This document shows, in pieces, positions 41,164 through 50,323 of a stretch of 64,000 nucleotides of DNA (the stretch's first letter is position 1; each line of letters opens with the position of its first letter). A model generated the notes under the pieces. The model ran no database searches, was not told the origin of the DNA, and saw only the letters and a program-made list of their open reading frames with translations. Source of the DNA: Brenneria nigrifluens DSM 30175 = ATCC 13028 (GTDB taxonomy: Bacteria > Pseudomonadota > Gammaproteobacteria > Enterobacterales > Enterobacteriaceae). The stretch covers positions 1,054,001-1,118,000 of the forward strand of contig NZ_CP034036.1 of the NCBI RefSeq assembly GCF_005484965.1, given 5' to 3'. Made by a program: the position numbers and the translations under genes.

Positions 41164-42597
41164 ATGCAAGACGCACAACAAGCGCTGAAGGTAGGCCGGG
41201 ATCCGCGGATGCTGCCCGAGTATGAAGCATTACGGGCGGAGATTAACAAATTGAGTCACGCCTCCCGTCCTGAAGTGGACTGGAGGCGGGTACACGATAT
41301 GGCGACCAGCATCTTTGAAAAGCAAGGGGTGGATTTACAGACGGCGATCTATTTTACCCTGGCCCGCTCGCGTCTGGCGGGGCTGAATGGCTTTACCGAA
41401 AGCTGTGAGTTTCTGGCGAACCTGATTGTGACCCAGTGGGACAACTTCTGGCCGCCGGTCCATCAGGAGCGGGCGCGCATCGAAATGCTGGACTGGTTTA
41501 TCGCCCGTATCAGCGAGGTTATTCGCCAGTATCCCATCAGCCATGAACATAAACGGCTGGTCTATCGTTGCGAACGGGCTCTGCAACTGATGAGTGAAAA
41601 ACTGCACAACTCGGGGCTGAGCCGCATCCCGCGGGTGGAAAATCTGCTGCATTTTATCGAGGGCTATACCCATCTGTTCGATGAAACCGAGATTGTGGTG
41701 GTCTCCGACGATCAGTCCCTGCAAAAGCAGGATATGCAAATCCCGCCCATGGTGTTCTTTCATTCGGATATGGAATCCGGCGCGGCGTTGGGGGACGGCG
41801 CCGCGGGGAGCGGTCAGCCCGCGCTGCCCGCGGGCAGTATTCTGGTCGGACGGGAGAAAGGACAGATGAAACCAACGGTACTGAAGATTGAAACGCATCG
41901 TAAGCAGAAACCCGCCTGGTTCTGGTTTGTCTGCGGGTTATTGAGCTGCGCGTTGCCCGTGGCGGCGATCGCCGGCTGGCAGTACTGGCAGCAGCAGAAA
42001 ACGGCGGCGCTGGCGCTGCTGCAACAGCCGGCCTATGCGCTGCCGACCGCCGCGGATCACAACGATATCCGCCGGGTGCGCATCGTATTGGGCGAGCAGC
42101 AATTACAGGGCATGGAAGGTGAACTGATCAATCGCTACCAGGCACAGTTGGAGCAGGTAAAAAACGCTTCGCCGTTCTTTCTGTATCAATACGGCGAGGG
42201 ATTGCAGGGCGTAATGCGCCAGCTATACCCGGACTCGCTGGCGGTGAAAGAGATGGAGCGTCAGTGGCGGCTCGCTCTCGACCGCCAGCAGGGCGACAAG
42301 CCGCGGGCGGAGGGCTATGAGCAGGCGCAAGCCAGAGTCGACGACACGCTGCGACAACTGCTGGAAATTGAGCGTCAGCGCCGTACCGTCACCATTTCCT
42401 ACCTGAAGTCAAAACTCTACGACATGCAGAAAGATCTGCTGGCGGATGTGCCGTTCAGTTTGCGTCTGCGTGCGCTGGAAGAGCGTAAGCGCGCCAGTCA
42501 ACCGCCGACGCCGGCGGAACTGCGCAATATGGAGGATGAACTGCGTGCGTTCAATATCCGTCTTTACCGGTTGCAGCAGGGCGATAGCGGCAGTTGA
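41164..42597 (+). CDS. vasL: T6SS-associated ImpA-domain membrane protein VasL
   Basis: Encodes 477 aa. An ImpA_N domain is present (DPRMLPEYEALRAEINKLSH; TQWDNFWPPVHQERARIEML DWF), then one membrane helix (WFWFVCGLLSCALPVAAIAG, about 255-275), then a helical tail with VasL similarity. It is the second TssA-like protein of the operon; the membrane helix distinguishes it from tssA. The V. cholerae cluster also ends with vasL here. Confidence 0.9.
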   Translation: MQDAQQALKVGRDPRMLPEYEALRAEINKLSHASRPEVDWRRVHDMATSIFEKQGVDLQTAIYFTLARSRLAGLNGFTESCEFLANLIVTQWDNFWPPVHQERARIEMLDWFIARISEVIRQYPISHEHKRLVYRCERALQLMSEKLHNSGLSRIPRVENLLHFIEGYTHLFDETEIVVVSDDQSLQKQDMQIPPMVFFHSDMESGAALGDGAAGSGQPALPAGSILVGREKGQMKPTVLKIETHRKQKPAWFWFVCGLLSCALPVAAIAGWQYWQQQKTAALALLQQPAYALPTAADHNDIRRVRIVLGEQQLQGMEGELINRYQAQLEQVKNASPFFLYQYGEGLQGVMRQLYPDSLAVKEMERQWRLALDRQQGDKPRAEGYEQAQARVDDTLRQLLEIERQRRTVTISYLKSKLYDMQKDLLADVPFSLRLRALEERKRASQPPTPAELRNMEDELRAFNIRLYRLQQGDSGS

Positions 42598-42661
42598 GGC
42601 CGAATTCCGGCAGGCGATATTCCCGCAATGACGGCGATAAATAATGGTTAACGGCAACAAC

Positions 42662-44017
42662 ATGATGAAATACGAAAAATTATTGGCGGCGCTGTCGGTA
42701 TGCTGGCTGGCGTCGTGCCAGACGCCGCTTTCCTCCATGTCGGAAGCGGAACTGCTAAATGCGGCCAACCGGGGTAATGGCGAGGCGCAATATCAATTGG
42801 CTAACCAATTGGCCGCCCGCTCACAGTATGCCGACGCCATGCGCTGGATGCGGCAGGCGGCGGAACGGTCGCAGCCCGCCGCTAAGCGGGAAACCCGCGC
42901 GGCAGCGGCGTTACAGGTGGGGGATTGGTATCAGGCCGGATTGGGTGAGCCGAAAAACGGCCCGCAGGCCCGCCGGTGGTGGACGCTATCTTCACGGCTG
43001 GGTAACGGCGAGGCGGGCTATCGGCTGGGGATGGATTGCCAGGCTCGGAACCAGGGCAAACTGGCGGCGGAATGCATTGATGCATTTGAAACGGCGGCGT
43101 CGAATGACTATGCGCCGGCGCAACTGGTGGTCGCCCAGTGGCACGCTACGCGTTCCGGCGGCGAAGCGGATGCGGTCGCGTGGTTGCAGAAGGCGGCGGA
43201 TCAGGGCAACCGGGATGCGCAATACCAACTGGCGTTGCGCTATGAACAAGGAAAAGGCGTCGTCATACGTCGCGATCTGGCTGAACGCTGGTATTTTCGC
43301 GCCGCGGAGTTGGGACAGGCAAAGGCGCAGTTGTGGATGGCCGGTCATGAAGAGGGCAAAAACGCGCTGGACTGGTATCAGAAAGCGGCGTTATCGGGCG
43401 ACGCGCAGGCGCAGCTGTGGCTGGGTAAGGCATACCAGGCCGGCGAATGGCTAGCGCAGGATGAGCAAAAGGCGCGTTACTGGCTGGAGCGCGCCGCCGC
43501 TGGCGGATCGGGTGAGGCGAACTATTTGCTCAGTCTGGCGCAAACGGACAATGAACGGCGCGAACGCTATCTGCTACAGGCATCGTCCGCCGGGTATATC
43601 CGTGCCCAGCGTGAATTGGGCGAATGGCTGTTCAACCGTGATGAATTAAGCCGTGCCCGTGAAGAGTACGCGAAAGCGGCAGCGGCGGGGGATACTGAAT
43701 CCCGACTGGCGTATGGCGAAATGCTGAGGTGGGGGCAGGGCGGCAAAACCGACAATGCGGAAGCATTGAAACAGTATCGGCTGGCCGCTCACGCCGGCAA
43801 TCTGATGGCGCAATATCGCATGGGCATCATGCGTCAGGATGGTCTGGGCGCATCCCGTAACCGTATTCATGCCTACGCCTGGTATTCGATGGCGGCGACG
43901 GAAGGTATGCCGGAGGCGATCCACGCCCGTAACGATCTTGAAGCGACCATGCAGCCTGATGAAATCAAAGCCGGGCAGCGGCTTGCCATGCATTGGTCAT
44001 CCGGGAAAACGGAATAA
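42662..44017 (+). CDS. Sel1-repeat lipoprotein linked to T6SS
   Basis: Encodes 451 aa from ATGATG at 42662 (18 bases earlier there is another in-frame ATG). Lipobox LASC within KLLAALSVCWLASCQTP gives a lipid-anchored Cys. About eight Sel1 (TPR-like) repeats follow, for example GNGEAQYQLANQLAA, GNRDAQYQLALRYEQGKGV, GDTESRLAYGEMLRWGQGG and GNLMAQYRMGIMRQDGLG. Such repeats mediate protein contacts, and the protein is probably an envelope accessory of the secretion system. It ends the structural operon, followed by a terminator at 44094. Confidence 0.85.
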   Translation: MMKYEKLLAALSVCWLASCQTPLSSMSEAELLNAANRGNGEAQYQLANQLAARSQYADAMRWMRQAAERSQPAAKRETRAAAALQVGDWYQAGLGEPKNGPQARRWWTLSSRLGNGEAGYRLGMDCQARNQGKLAAECIDAFETAASNDYAPAQLVVAQWHATRSGGEADAVAWLQKAADQGNRDAQYQLALRYEQGKGVVIRRDLAERWYFRAAELGQAKAQLWMAGHEEGKNALDWYQKAALSGDAQAQLWLGKAYQAGEWLAQDEQKARYWLERAAAGGSGEANYLLSLAQTDNERRERYLLQASSAGYIRAQRELGEWLFNRDELSRAREEYAKAAAAGDTESRLAYGEMLRWGQGGKTDNAEALKQYRLAAHAGNLMAQYRMGIMRQDGLGASRNRIHAYAWYSMAATEGMPEAIHARNDLEATMQPDEIKAGQRLAMHWSSGKTE

Positions 44018-44093
44018 TTTTCCCGACGAGTTTTTAAGGCGCGTGCAGATATAAATCATCCATTTCCGATACGCGGTTATCGGGAGATCTACC

Positions 44094-44127
44094 AGCGGGT
44101 GTTGCGTGATGCAACACCCGCTTTTTT
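44094..44127 (+). terminator. Intrinsic terminator of the T6SS structural operon
   Basis: AGCGGGTGTTGC (44094-44105) pairs perfectly with GCAACACCCGCT (44111-44122) across GTGAT and is followed by a run of T. This separates the structural operon from the separately promoted hcp unit. Confidence 0.9.
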
Positions 44128-44132
44128 ACGTT

Positions 44133-44259
44133 TATACCCGTCATACTTCAAGCTGCAGGTGCGTTGGCTTTCCTCACTCACCCCGGTCACTTACTGGTGT
44201 AAGCTCCCGGGGATTCGTTGCGTCGCCGCCTTCCTGCAACTCGAATTATTTAGGGTATA
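44133..44259. repeat. TATACCC...GGGTATA palindromic-ended repeat, copy 2 (short form)
   Basis: 127 bases with the same ends as copy 1 (TATACCCGTCATACTTCAAG left; CTGCAACTCGAATTATTTAG then GGTATA right), the middle being shortened. It lies directly after the operon terminator. Confidence 0.8.
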
Positions 44260-44449
44260 GAGCCGCAAATTTTCATTGCGGTATGTGCGATATCGCATGC
44301 TGACGTGGCGTGGTTGCCACTTTATCCGTCAGCCTGTCGAGCGTTATAAAAAGATTTTGACTATTGATTCTTAATAAATTAATCGTCATTGCCGTTGTTT
44401 TCTTTGGCTTTAATCAACCCTAAATCAAACTATCAGAACAACTGCAAAA

Positions 44450-44540
44450 TCTGCGCAATTTCTTGCTCACTTTCCAGCATAAATCCCTGTTTGCGCAATG
44501 TTTGCAAACGAAATGCGCAGTCTGCGCAACTTCTTGCTCA
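44450..44540 (+). promoter_or_regulatory. Upstream activator sites before hcp
   Basis: TCTGCGCAATTTCTTGCTCA (44450-44469) recurs as TCTGCGCAACTTCTTGCTCA (44521-44540), one mismatch in 20. Further TGCGCA cores lie at 44492 (TTTGCGCAA) and 44514 (AATGCGCAG). The cluster is 60-150 bases upstream of the sigma-54 promoter, the normal position for binding sites of an enhancer-binding protein. VasH is the obvious candidate. Confidence 0.75.
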
Positions 44541-44600
44541 AATTTCACTTAGGGATGGTTTTACTTAAGGAAATTACCTTTAAAAACAGATAGATAAAAG

Positions 44601-44617
44601 TTGGCATGGTCATTGCT
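44601..44617 (+). promoter_or_regulatory. Sigma-54 promoter of hcp
   Basis: TTGGCATGGTCATTGCT matches the consensus YTGGCACGRNNNTTGCW at all defined positions except one (T for C). It lies 65 bases before the hcp start codon, with repeated sites upstream and a sigma-54 activator gene in the adjacent operon. Confidence 0.9.
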
Positions 44618-44681
44618 ATACAGAGCAGGTGCAACCAAACACATGTTCAATAACCCGTTTTAATCAACAAGGAGCAAGACC

Positions 44682-45200
44682 ATGCCAACCCCATGTTATA
44701 TCAGCATCGAAGGCAAAACCCAGGGCAATATCACCGCCGGCGCCTTCACTTCCGATTCGGTCGGCAATATCTACGTGCAGGGCCACGAAGACGAAATGCT
44801 GGTGCAGGAATTCCAGCACGTGGTGACCGTTCCCACCGACCCGCAGTCCGGCCAGCCCTCCGGCCAGCGCGTTCACAAGCCGTTCAAGTTCACCGTGGCG
44901 CTGAACAAGGCGGTCCCGCTGCTGTACAACGCCCTGGCCTCCGGCGAAATGCTGCCGACCGTGACCCTGAAATGGTATCGCACCTCGGTGGAAGGCAAGC
45001 AGGAGCACTTCTTCTCCACGGTGCTGACCGACGCCACCATCGTGGATATCGACTGCCAGATGCCGCACTGCCAGGACCCGTCCAAGGCGGATTTCACCCA
45101 GCTGATTCAGGTGTCCGTGGCGTACCGCAAAATCGACTGGGAGCACACGGTGGCCGGGACGTCAGGCTCTGACGACTGGCGCGCGCCGGTGGAAGCCTAA
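44682..45200 (+). CDS. hcp: T6SS tube protein Hcp (TssD)
   Basis: Encodes 172 aa. The start PTPCYISIEGKTQGNITAGA and then DSVGNIYVQGHEDEMLVQEF is diagnostic of the enterobacterial Hcp family. It forms hexameric rings that stack into the inner tube and are secreted. AAGGAG lies 8 bases before the ATG. It is likely to be strongly expressed, from the sigma-54 promoter, and is followed by an intrinsic terminator that could lower expression of vgrG relative to hcp. Confidence 0.97.
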   Translation: MPTPCYISIEGKTQGNITAGAFTSDSVGNIYVQGHEDEMLVQEFQHVVTVPTDPQSGQPSGQRVHKPFKFTVALNKAVPLLYNALASGEMLPTVTLKWYRTSVEGKQEHFFSTVLTDATIVDIDCQMPHCQDPSKADFTQLIQVSVAYRKIDWEHTVAGTSGSDDWRAPVEA

Positions 45201-45209
45201 TCCCTCTTT

Positions 45210-45233
45210 AACCCGGGCTTGCCCGGGTTTTTT
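45210..45233 (+). terminator. Intrinsic terminator between hcp and vgrG
   Basis: AACCCGGGC and GCCCGGGTT form a perfect 9-bp stem with loop TT, followed by TTTT. Partial read-through would set a high hcp to vgrG ratio, fitting the many Hcp rings needed per VgrG trimer. Confidence 0.9.
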
Positions 45234-45360
45234 GCGTGTGCTGCGGTGTGGGCGGACCCAGACCGCAACACGGGCGTTTTATTTTTCATCAGGGTAGTTG
45301 CATGTCGCACCGGGCGGTAACGGGGCGTGCGGTAGCCATGGCGGAGGGAGGAGGTACAAG

Positions 45361-47397
45361 GTGGCAAACAGTACGGGACTACAGTTCACCGTGACGCTCG
45401 GCGCGCTGCCGGCGAGCACGTTCGCGGTGGTGGATTTCAGGCTGGACGAAGGGTTGAACCGGCCGTTCAGCCTGGCGCTGAATCTGGCGAGCGCGCTGCC
45501 GGATGTGGATTTCGGCGCGGTGCTGGACCAGCCGTGCGAACTGCTGGTGTGGTACGAGGGGGAACTGCAACGGCGGGTGAGCGGCATCGTCAGCGCCTTC
45601 AGCCAGGGCGACACCGGCTTTCGGCGCACGCGTTATCAGGCGGAGGTGCGGCCGGCGCTGTGGCGGCTGGGGCTGCGCACCAACGCGCGGATATTTCAGG
45701 CGCAGAAGCCGCAAGCGATTATCGGCACGCTGCTGGAGGAAGCCGGGATAACCGATTACGCGTTTGCGCTGCGCCACGACCATGGGCAGCGGGAATATTG
45801 CGTGCAGTACCGGGAGAGCGACCTGGCGTTCGTCAGCCGGCTGGCGGCGGAAGAGGGGATGTTTTTCTTCCATGAATATGAGGAAGGGAAGCACCGGGTG
45901 GTGTTTGCCGACGACGCCGGGGCGCTGGGTAAGGGACCGGGGCTGTTCTTCAACCTGGCGAATCAGGGGCTGTCGGAAGGGGCGTATGTGCGGCGTTTCC
46001 ACTATGCGGAGCGGGTGAGCACGGCGGAGGTGGCGCTAAAGGACTACAGCTTCAAGACCCCGGCGTACGGGCTGCTGCACAGCAAACAGGGCAGCGAGCT
46101 GGCGCACCAGCGGGAGAGCTACCAGCACTACGACTATCCGGGGCGCTTCAAGCAGGACCCGAGCGGGAAATCCTTTACCGGCTACCGTCTGGACGCGCTG
46201 CGCGCCGGCGCGGTAACGGGCGGGGGCGAATCGAACTGCGCGGGGCTGATGCCGGGCAGCGCGTTCCCGCTTACGGAGCACCCGAACGCGGCGCTGAATA
46301 TCGCCTGGCAGATAGTGAACATCACGCATAGCGGGCAACAGCCGCAGGCGCTGGAAGAGGAAAGCGGCGGCGAGCCGACGACGCTGAGCAACAGTTTCAG
46401 CGTGGTGAAGGGCAGCACGACGTGGCGGACGGAGATGGCGCACAAGCCGATGGTGGACGGTCCGCAGATAGCGACGGTGGTGGGCCCGGCGGGAGAAGAA
46501 ATCTACTGCGACCTGTACGGGCGGGTGAAACTGCAGTTTCCGTGGGACCGCTACGGGGCGAGCGACGACCAGAGTTCGTGCTGGGTGCGGGTAAGCCAGG
46601 GGTGGGCGGGAGGCCAGTACGGTCTGATAGCCATCCCGCGCATCGGGCATGAGGTGATAGTGAGCTTTCTGGAGGGCGACCCGGACCAGCCGATAGTGAC
46701 GGGGCGGACGTTCCATGCCACCAATCCGACGCCTTATGTGTTGCCGGAGCATAAAACGCGCACCACGCTGCGCACCGACACGCATAAAGGCAGTGGTTTT
46801 AACGAACTGCGCTTTGAAGATGAAGCCACGCGTGAACAGATTTATCTGCATGCTCAAAAAGACATGGACGCGGTGATCAATAATATCCACCGCCAAAGCG
46901 TCGGTTTGGACCAGCATCTCAGCGTGGCGCAGGATCAGTTCCAGCGGGTGGATCGCCACCGTCACCGTACTGTTGGGCAGGATGATTTTGAGCAGATAGG
47001 TCAGGATCACCATCAGTCTATCGGACGTAATTTTGTCCAGAAGATTGCCGCCTCATTAAAACGCTTTATCGGCGGCGGCGAAATCACCCAGATCGAAGGG
47101 AGTCGTCAGACCACGCTGTCCGGCTCGGAAGAAACCCTGATCGGAGCGCATCAGCACATTCTGGTGAATACCGACAGCTACCTGAAAGCGGCGGACATTG
47201 TGCTGGAAGCGGGTCAGGCATTGACCATCAAAGCGCCTGGCGGTTTTATCAAGATTGATGGCGCAGGCGTCACCATTTCCGGAACGGTGGTGAAAATCAA
47301 TGATGGCGGCGCGCCGGGAGCCGGGAGCGCCCCGGTTTCCATTACGCCGGATGAACCCGCCAAACCTACGCTGCCGGACGCGCCGGACAGGCGTTAA
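45361..47397 (+). CDS. vgrG: T6SS spike protein VgrG (TssI)
   Basis: Encodes 678 aa from a GTG preceded by GGAGGAGG; an in-frame TTG 63 bases upstream is less likely. The gp27-like part (residues about 10-400) includes ARIFQAQKPQAIIGTLLEEA and YCVQYRESDLAFVSRLAAEE GMFFFHE. The gp5-like OB fold follows (CDLYGRVKLQFPWDRYG; CWVRVSQGWAGGQYGLIAIP RIGHEVIVSFLEGDPDQPIV). The C-terminal beta-helix ends with KIDGAGVTISG and a short Pro-rich tail. There is no extra toxin domain, so effectors ride as PAAR or adaptor-loaded cargo. Confidence 0.97.
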   Translation: MANSTGLQFTVTLGALPASTFAVVDFRLDEGLNRPFSLALNLASALPDVDFGAVLDQPCELLVWYEGELQRRVSGIVSAFSQGDTGFRRTRYQAEVRPALWRLGLRTNARIFQAQKPQAIIGTLLEEAGITDYAFALRHDHGQREYCVQYRESDLAFVSRLAAEEGMFFFHEYEEGKHRVVFADDAGALGKGPGLFFNLANQGLSEGAYVRRFHYAERVSTAEVALKDYSFKTPAYGLLHSKQGSELAHQRESYQHYDYPGRFKQDPSGKSFTGYRLDALRAGAVTGGGESNCAGLMPGSAFPLTEHPNAALNIAWQIVNITHSGQQPQALEEESGGEPTTLSNSFSVVKGSTTWRTEMAHKPMVDGPQIATVVGPAGEEIYCDLYGRVKLQFPWDRYGASDDQSSCWVRVSQGWAGGQYGLIAIPRIGHEVIVSFLEGDPDQPIVTGRTFHATNPTPYVLPEHKTRTTLRTDTHKGSGFNELRFEDEATREQIYLHAQKDMDAVINNIHRQSVGLDQHLSVAQDQFQRVDRHRHRTVGQDDFEQIGQDHHQSIGRNFVQKIAASLKRFIGGGEITQIEGSRQTTLSGSEETLIGAHQHILVNTDSYLKAADIVLEAGQALTIKAPGGFIKIDGAGVTISGTVVKINDGGAPGAGSAPVSITPDEPAKPTLPDAPDRR

Positions 47398-47406
47398 GGA
47401 GAGACT

Positions 47407-48777
47407 ATGCCAAGTGCTGCACGTTTGGGAGACAGCTGTGCGGGTCACGGTTGTTTCCCGGCAACCCCGATAACCGAAGGCAGCGGCGACGTGATAATCA
47501 ATGGCAAACCCGCCGCCCGCAAAGGCGATGCGGTGTTGCTGCATGCCTGTCCGTGCCCCAATATGCCGCACGGCGTACATAATCGGGCGATTTCCGCCGG
47601 CTCCGGCAATGTTATCATCAATGGAAAGCTGGCCGCGCGGGTGGGGGACGCCATCGGCTGCGGCGGTTCGGTGGCCGCGGGCAGCGGCGATGTTATTATT
47701 GGCGATACTCCCTATCAGTCCCCGGTTAAACCCTGCGCCGAGCAGTCCGCCAAAAGTCGGGCGCCGCTGCTGGCGTTAACGCCGATGCTATTGCCGACCC
47801 TGATGGAGTGGGCGCAAACCGCCGAGTTGCCGGTGCTTGACGAACTGCTTACCCTTGCCCAACGTAAGGAGCGCTATCTGGCGCGCGCCAAACTCGCGAC
47901 GGAAGCGGCCACGCTGCCGGGACTGGCGGATGCGGCAAAACGGCTGGCGTTTAATAACGACAGTATCTTGCGGGCCGAAGCGGCGCAGTATGTTTATCCG
48001 GTGGATGAGTTTCGGCGCGGCGTGCTGGCGGCGCTGCCTAAGGCGCCGGTGGGGTTGGCGCTTTTGGATGGTGAGAAAATTCCTGAGCTTAGCGGAGCAA
48101 AGTTTATGGATCCGGATTCAGGATTTGGGGCAGCATTATTTAAATCGGCCATTAATGGCGAGACCATGCTGACCTATCGTGGTACCAATAATGCGGTAAC
48201 CGGCGCGAAGGACTGGTTGACCAATGCCGGACAAGGTGCGGGTTTGGAAACTGCTCAATATAAGCAAGCAATGGATTTAGCTAAACAGGTGAAGAGGGCG
48301 ATTTCTCCAGCCCCTGTCATTGTCGGACACTCGTTAGGGGGAGGGTTGGCATCGGCGGGCGTGGGTAAGAGTGGGTTAACCGGCTATACCTTTAATGCGG
48401 CAGGTCTGCATACGAATACTACGCTTCGGGCCGGGGGAGCCGATCTTGCTAAAATTAACCCATTGATTACCACTCAGGCGGTAGATGGTGAGATTTTAAC
48501 CATGCTGCAAGGTTATGGCAAGGCAATGGTGCCAGGGCTATTATCCGGCGCCGGGGCGTTAATCGGCGGTTCGGCTGGGGCGGCAATTGGTGGCATAGTG
48601 GGAGCGGCGACGCTGTTGGGCGGCGCTCTGCCAAAAGCGGCGGGCGCCATGCAGTCACTGCCGGCTTCCGGCGGTTCACCGCTGGCCCGTCATGGCATGG
48701 ATCAGGTAATCGCCGGTATTGAAAGTCAGAAAAAGGACGATATCGGCAAAATTACCAGCGTACTTAAGGGGGCATAA
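47407..48777 (+). CDS. PAAR-lipase T6SS effector
   Basis: Encodes 456 aa. Residues 1-95 are a PAAR tip nearly identical in layout to that at 4254 (MPSAARLGDSCAGHGCFPAT; GDVIINGKPAARKGD; GDVIIGDTPYQSP). Residues about 215-345 form a lipase fold (MLTYRGTNNAVTGAKDWLTN; nucleophile motif VIVGHSLGGGLAS with GHSLG; GYTFNAAGLH). A glycine- and alanine-rich hydrophobic stretch follows (GAGALIGGSAGAAIGGIVGA), probably membrane-inserting. It should attack membrane phospholipids in the periplasm of target cells. Lipoproteins encoded next are the likely immunity proteins. Confidence 0.93.
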   Translation: MPSAARLGDSCAGHGCFPATPITEGSGDVIINGKPAARKGDAVLLHACPCPNMPHGVHNRAISAGSGNVIINGKLAARVGDAIGCGGSVAAGSGDVIIGDTPYQSPVKPCAEQSAKSRAPLLALTPMLLPTLMEWAQTAELPVLDELLTLAQRKERYLARAKLATEAATLPGLADAAKRLAFNNDSILRAEAAQYVYPVDEFRRGVLAALPKAPVGLALLDGEKIPELSGAKFMDPDSGFGAALFKSAINGETMLTYRGTNNAVTGAKDWLTNAGQGAGLETAQYKQAMDLAKQVKRAISPAPVIVGHSLGGGLASAGVGKSGLTGYTFNAAGLHTNTTLRAGGADLAKINPLITTQAVDGEILTMLQGYGKAMVPGLLSGAGALIGGSAGAAIGGIVGAATLLGGALPKAAGAMQSLPASGGSPLARHGMDQVIAGIESQKKDDIGKITSVLKGA

Positions 48778-49556
48778 TGCAATGGTTGGCACGTTTAAAA
48801 TGGGTAGTGATAGTTATTCTGGGTTTTTTAACCGCCTGTCAGGCAGGAGGACGCAGTATGCAAGCCAGTGAGCTATTTGAACCGCCGATGGCAGCGCTAT
48901 TGCAAAGTATCCGCAACGGAGATGAAGCCGCCGCCCAGCGGCAACTGTCGCAGGGGCTGGACCTGAATATTCAGGGAAAAGAAGGAATTACCCCGTTGCT
49001 GTGGCTGGTTTATGAAACACAGAACAAGAAAGCGGTGCGTCTGGCATTAAAGCTGGGAGCCAATCCTAACTATAAAGATGGCTCTGGTGACAGCATAGTA
49101 AACCGGGTATCTGGAGTAAGGGATCCCGACTGGCTACGCATAGTATTGGATGCAGGAGGGGATCCTAATTCTATAGGCCGCCTTGATCAACCAGCAATAT
49201 TCAGTGCGATTAATGAAGAGCGTTGGTCGGATATTAAGTTGTTGGTAGAACGAGGAGCGGATGTAAATTTGGAAGATGGGCAAAAAAGGAATAGTGCTCA
49301 CTATGCAGCCTATCTTGATCTATATGATATTGTGTATTGGTTGATTGAACAGGGCGCAGATACCACTATTCGTGATCGTACAGGCAGTGATTTAGCCTTT
49401 TCAGTAGAAGACAGCCTAGCAACTATGTCTCCCCAATCTCCTCAATATACTTGGGCGTTAAAAGTAAAACAGCTATTACAGCAACGCGGCGTTAAATTTC
49501 CGCCGTTGTCTCCTGCCGAGGTAAGAGAACGCCGGGCAAAAGGGGAACCGCTTTGA
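48777..49556 (+). CDS. Ankyrin-repeat lipoprotein, likely immunity protein 1
   Basis: Encodes 259 aa with a lipoprotein signal (VIVILGFLTACQAGG, lipobox LTAC) and four or five ankyrin repeats (GITPLLWLVYETQNKKAVRL, ALKLGANPNYKDGSGDSIVN, LLVERGADVNLEDGQKRNSA). Its ATG overlaps the lipase stop (TAATG). Periplasmic ankyrin lipoproteins protect against Tle lipase effectors (Tli proteins), which fits the position. It shares its ends almost exactly with the next gene. Confidence 0.87.
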   Translation: MQWLARLKWVVIVILGFLTACQAGGRSMQASELFEPPMAALLQSIRNGDEAAAQRQLSQGLDLNIQGKEGITPLLWLVYETQNKKAVRLALKLGANPNYKDGSGDSIVNRVSGVRDPDWLRIVLDAGGDPNSIGRLDQPAIFSAINEERWSDIKLLVERGADVNLEDGQKRNSAHYAAYLDLYDIVYWLIEQGADTTIRDRTGSDLAFSVEDSLATMSPQSPQYTWALKVKQLLQQRGVKFPPLSPAEVRERRAKGEPL

Positions 49557-50323
49557 GGCGTTGGTTCAAACTACTAGTGGCCTGTCTGTCGCTGTTAACC
49601 GCCTGTCAGGCAGGAGGACGCAGTATGCAGGCCAGCGAGTTTTTTGAGCCACCGATGGTGAAATTGTTGGCGACTATCCGTAAAGGGAATGAAACGGCGG
49701 CCCAACAGCAGATAACGCAGACAGGGCTGGATTTGAATGTGCAGGGAAAGGAAGGGATTACGCCCTTATTGTGGCTGGTCATGGAGAAAGATCAGGCTGG
49801 CGCAAAGCTGGCGTTAAAATTGGGGGCCGATCCCAATTTTAGAACCGGTCATGGTAATACCGCAGTGAATATGGTTTCAGGTGCTAAGTCACCAGAGTGG
49901 CTTAGAATGATGCTTGATGCTGGTGGTGACCCTAATTCATTAGATCACAATAAGGTTCCTGCTTTGTTTAATGCCATCGGTGAAGAACGCTGGGCGGATA
50001 TTAAATTATTGGTAGAACGTGGAGCTGATATAAATTTAAAAGACGGTCCAGGACGAAATAGCGCGCTTTATGCCGCTTATCTGGATGAATATGAAATCGT
50101 TTATTGGCTGATTGAACAAGGCGCCGATATCACTATTTATGATGATACAGGTAGTGATTTAGCTTTTTCGGTAGAAGACAGTCTATCAATTATATCCTCG
50201 GAATCCCCCCAATATCCCTGGGCGTTAAAAGTCAAACAGCTATTACAGCAACGCGGCGTTAAATTTCCGCCGTTGTCTCCGGCCGAGGTAAGAGAACGCC
50301 GGGCAAAAGGGGAACCGCTTTGA
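49553..50323 (+). CDS. Ankyrin-repeat lipoprotein, likely immunity protein 2
   Basis: Encodes 256 aa from TTG that overlaps the previous stop (TTGA). Signal LLVACLSLLTACQAGG with the same lipobox, then ankyrin repeats closely related to gene 1 (GITPLLWLVMEKDQAGAKLA; LLVERGADINLKDGPGRNSA). The first 20 codons after the lipobox and the last 30 codons are nearly identical to gene 1 at DNA level, while the middle has diverged. This is a recent tandem duplication, and the copies may protect against variant lipases. Confidence 0.87.
   Translation: MRRWFKLLVACLSLLTACQAGGRSMQASEFFEPPMVKLLATIRKGNETAAQQQITQTGLDLNVQGKEGITPLLWLVMEKDQAGAKLALKLGADPNFRTGHGNTAVNMVSGAKSPEWLRMMLDAGGDPNSLDHNKVPALFNAIGEERWADIKLLVERGADINLKDGPGRNSALYAAYLDEYEIVYWLIEQGADITIYDDTGSDLAFSVEDSLSIISSESPQYPWALKVKQLLQQRGVKFPPLSPAEVRERRAKGEPL

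Noticed and set aside
44450..44540. Short repeats before hcp as a possible CRISPR array
   Set aside because: Only two 20-bp repeats with one mismatch and uneven spacing; no cas genes. The location fits activator sites of a sigma-54 promoter far better.
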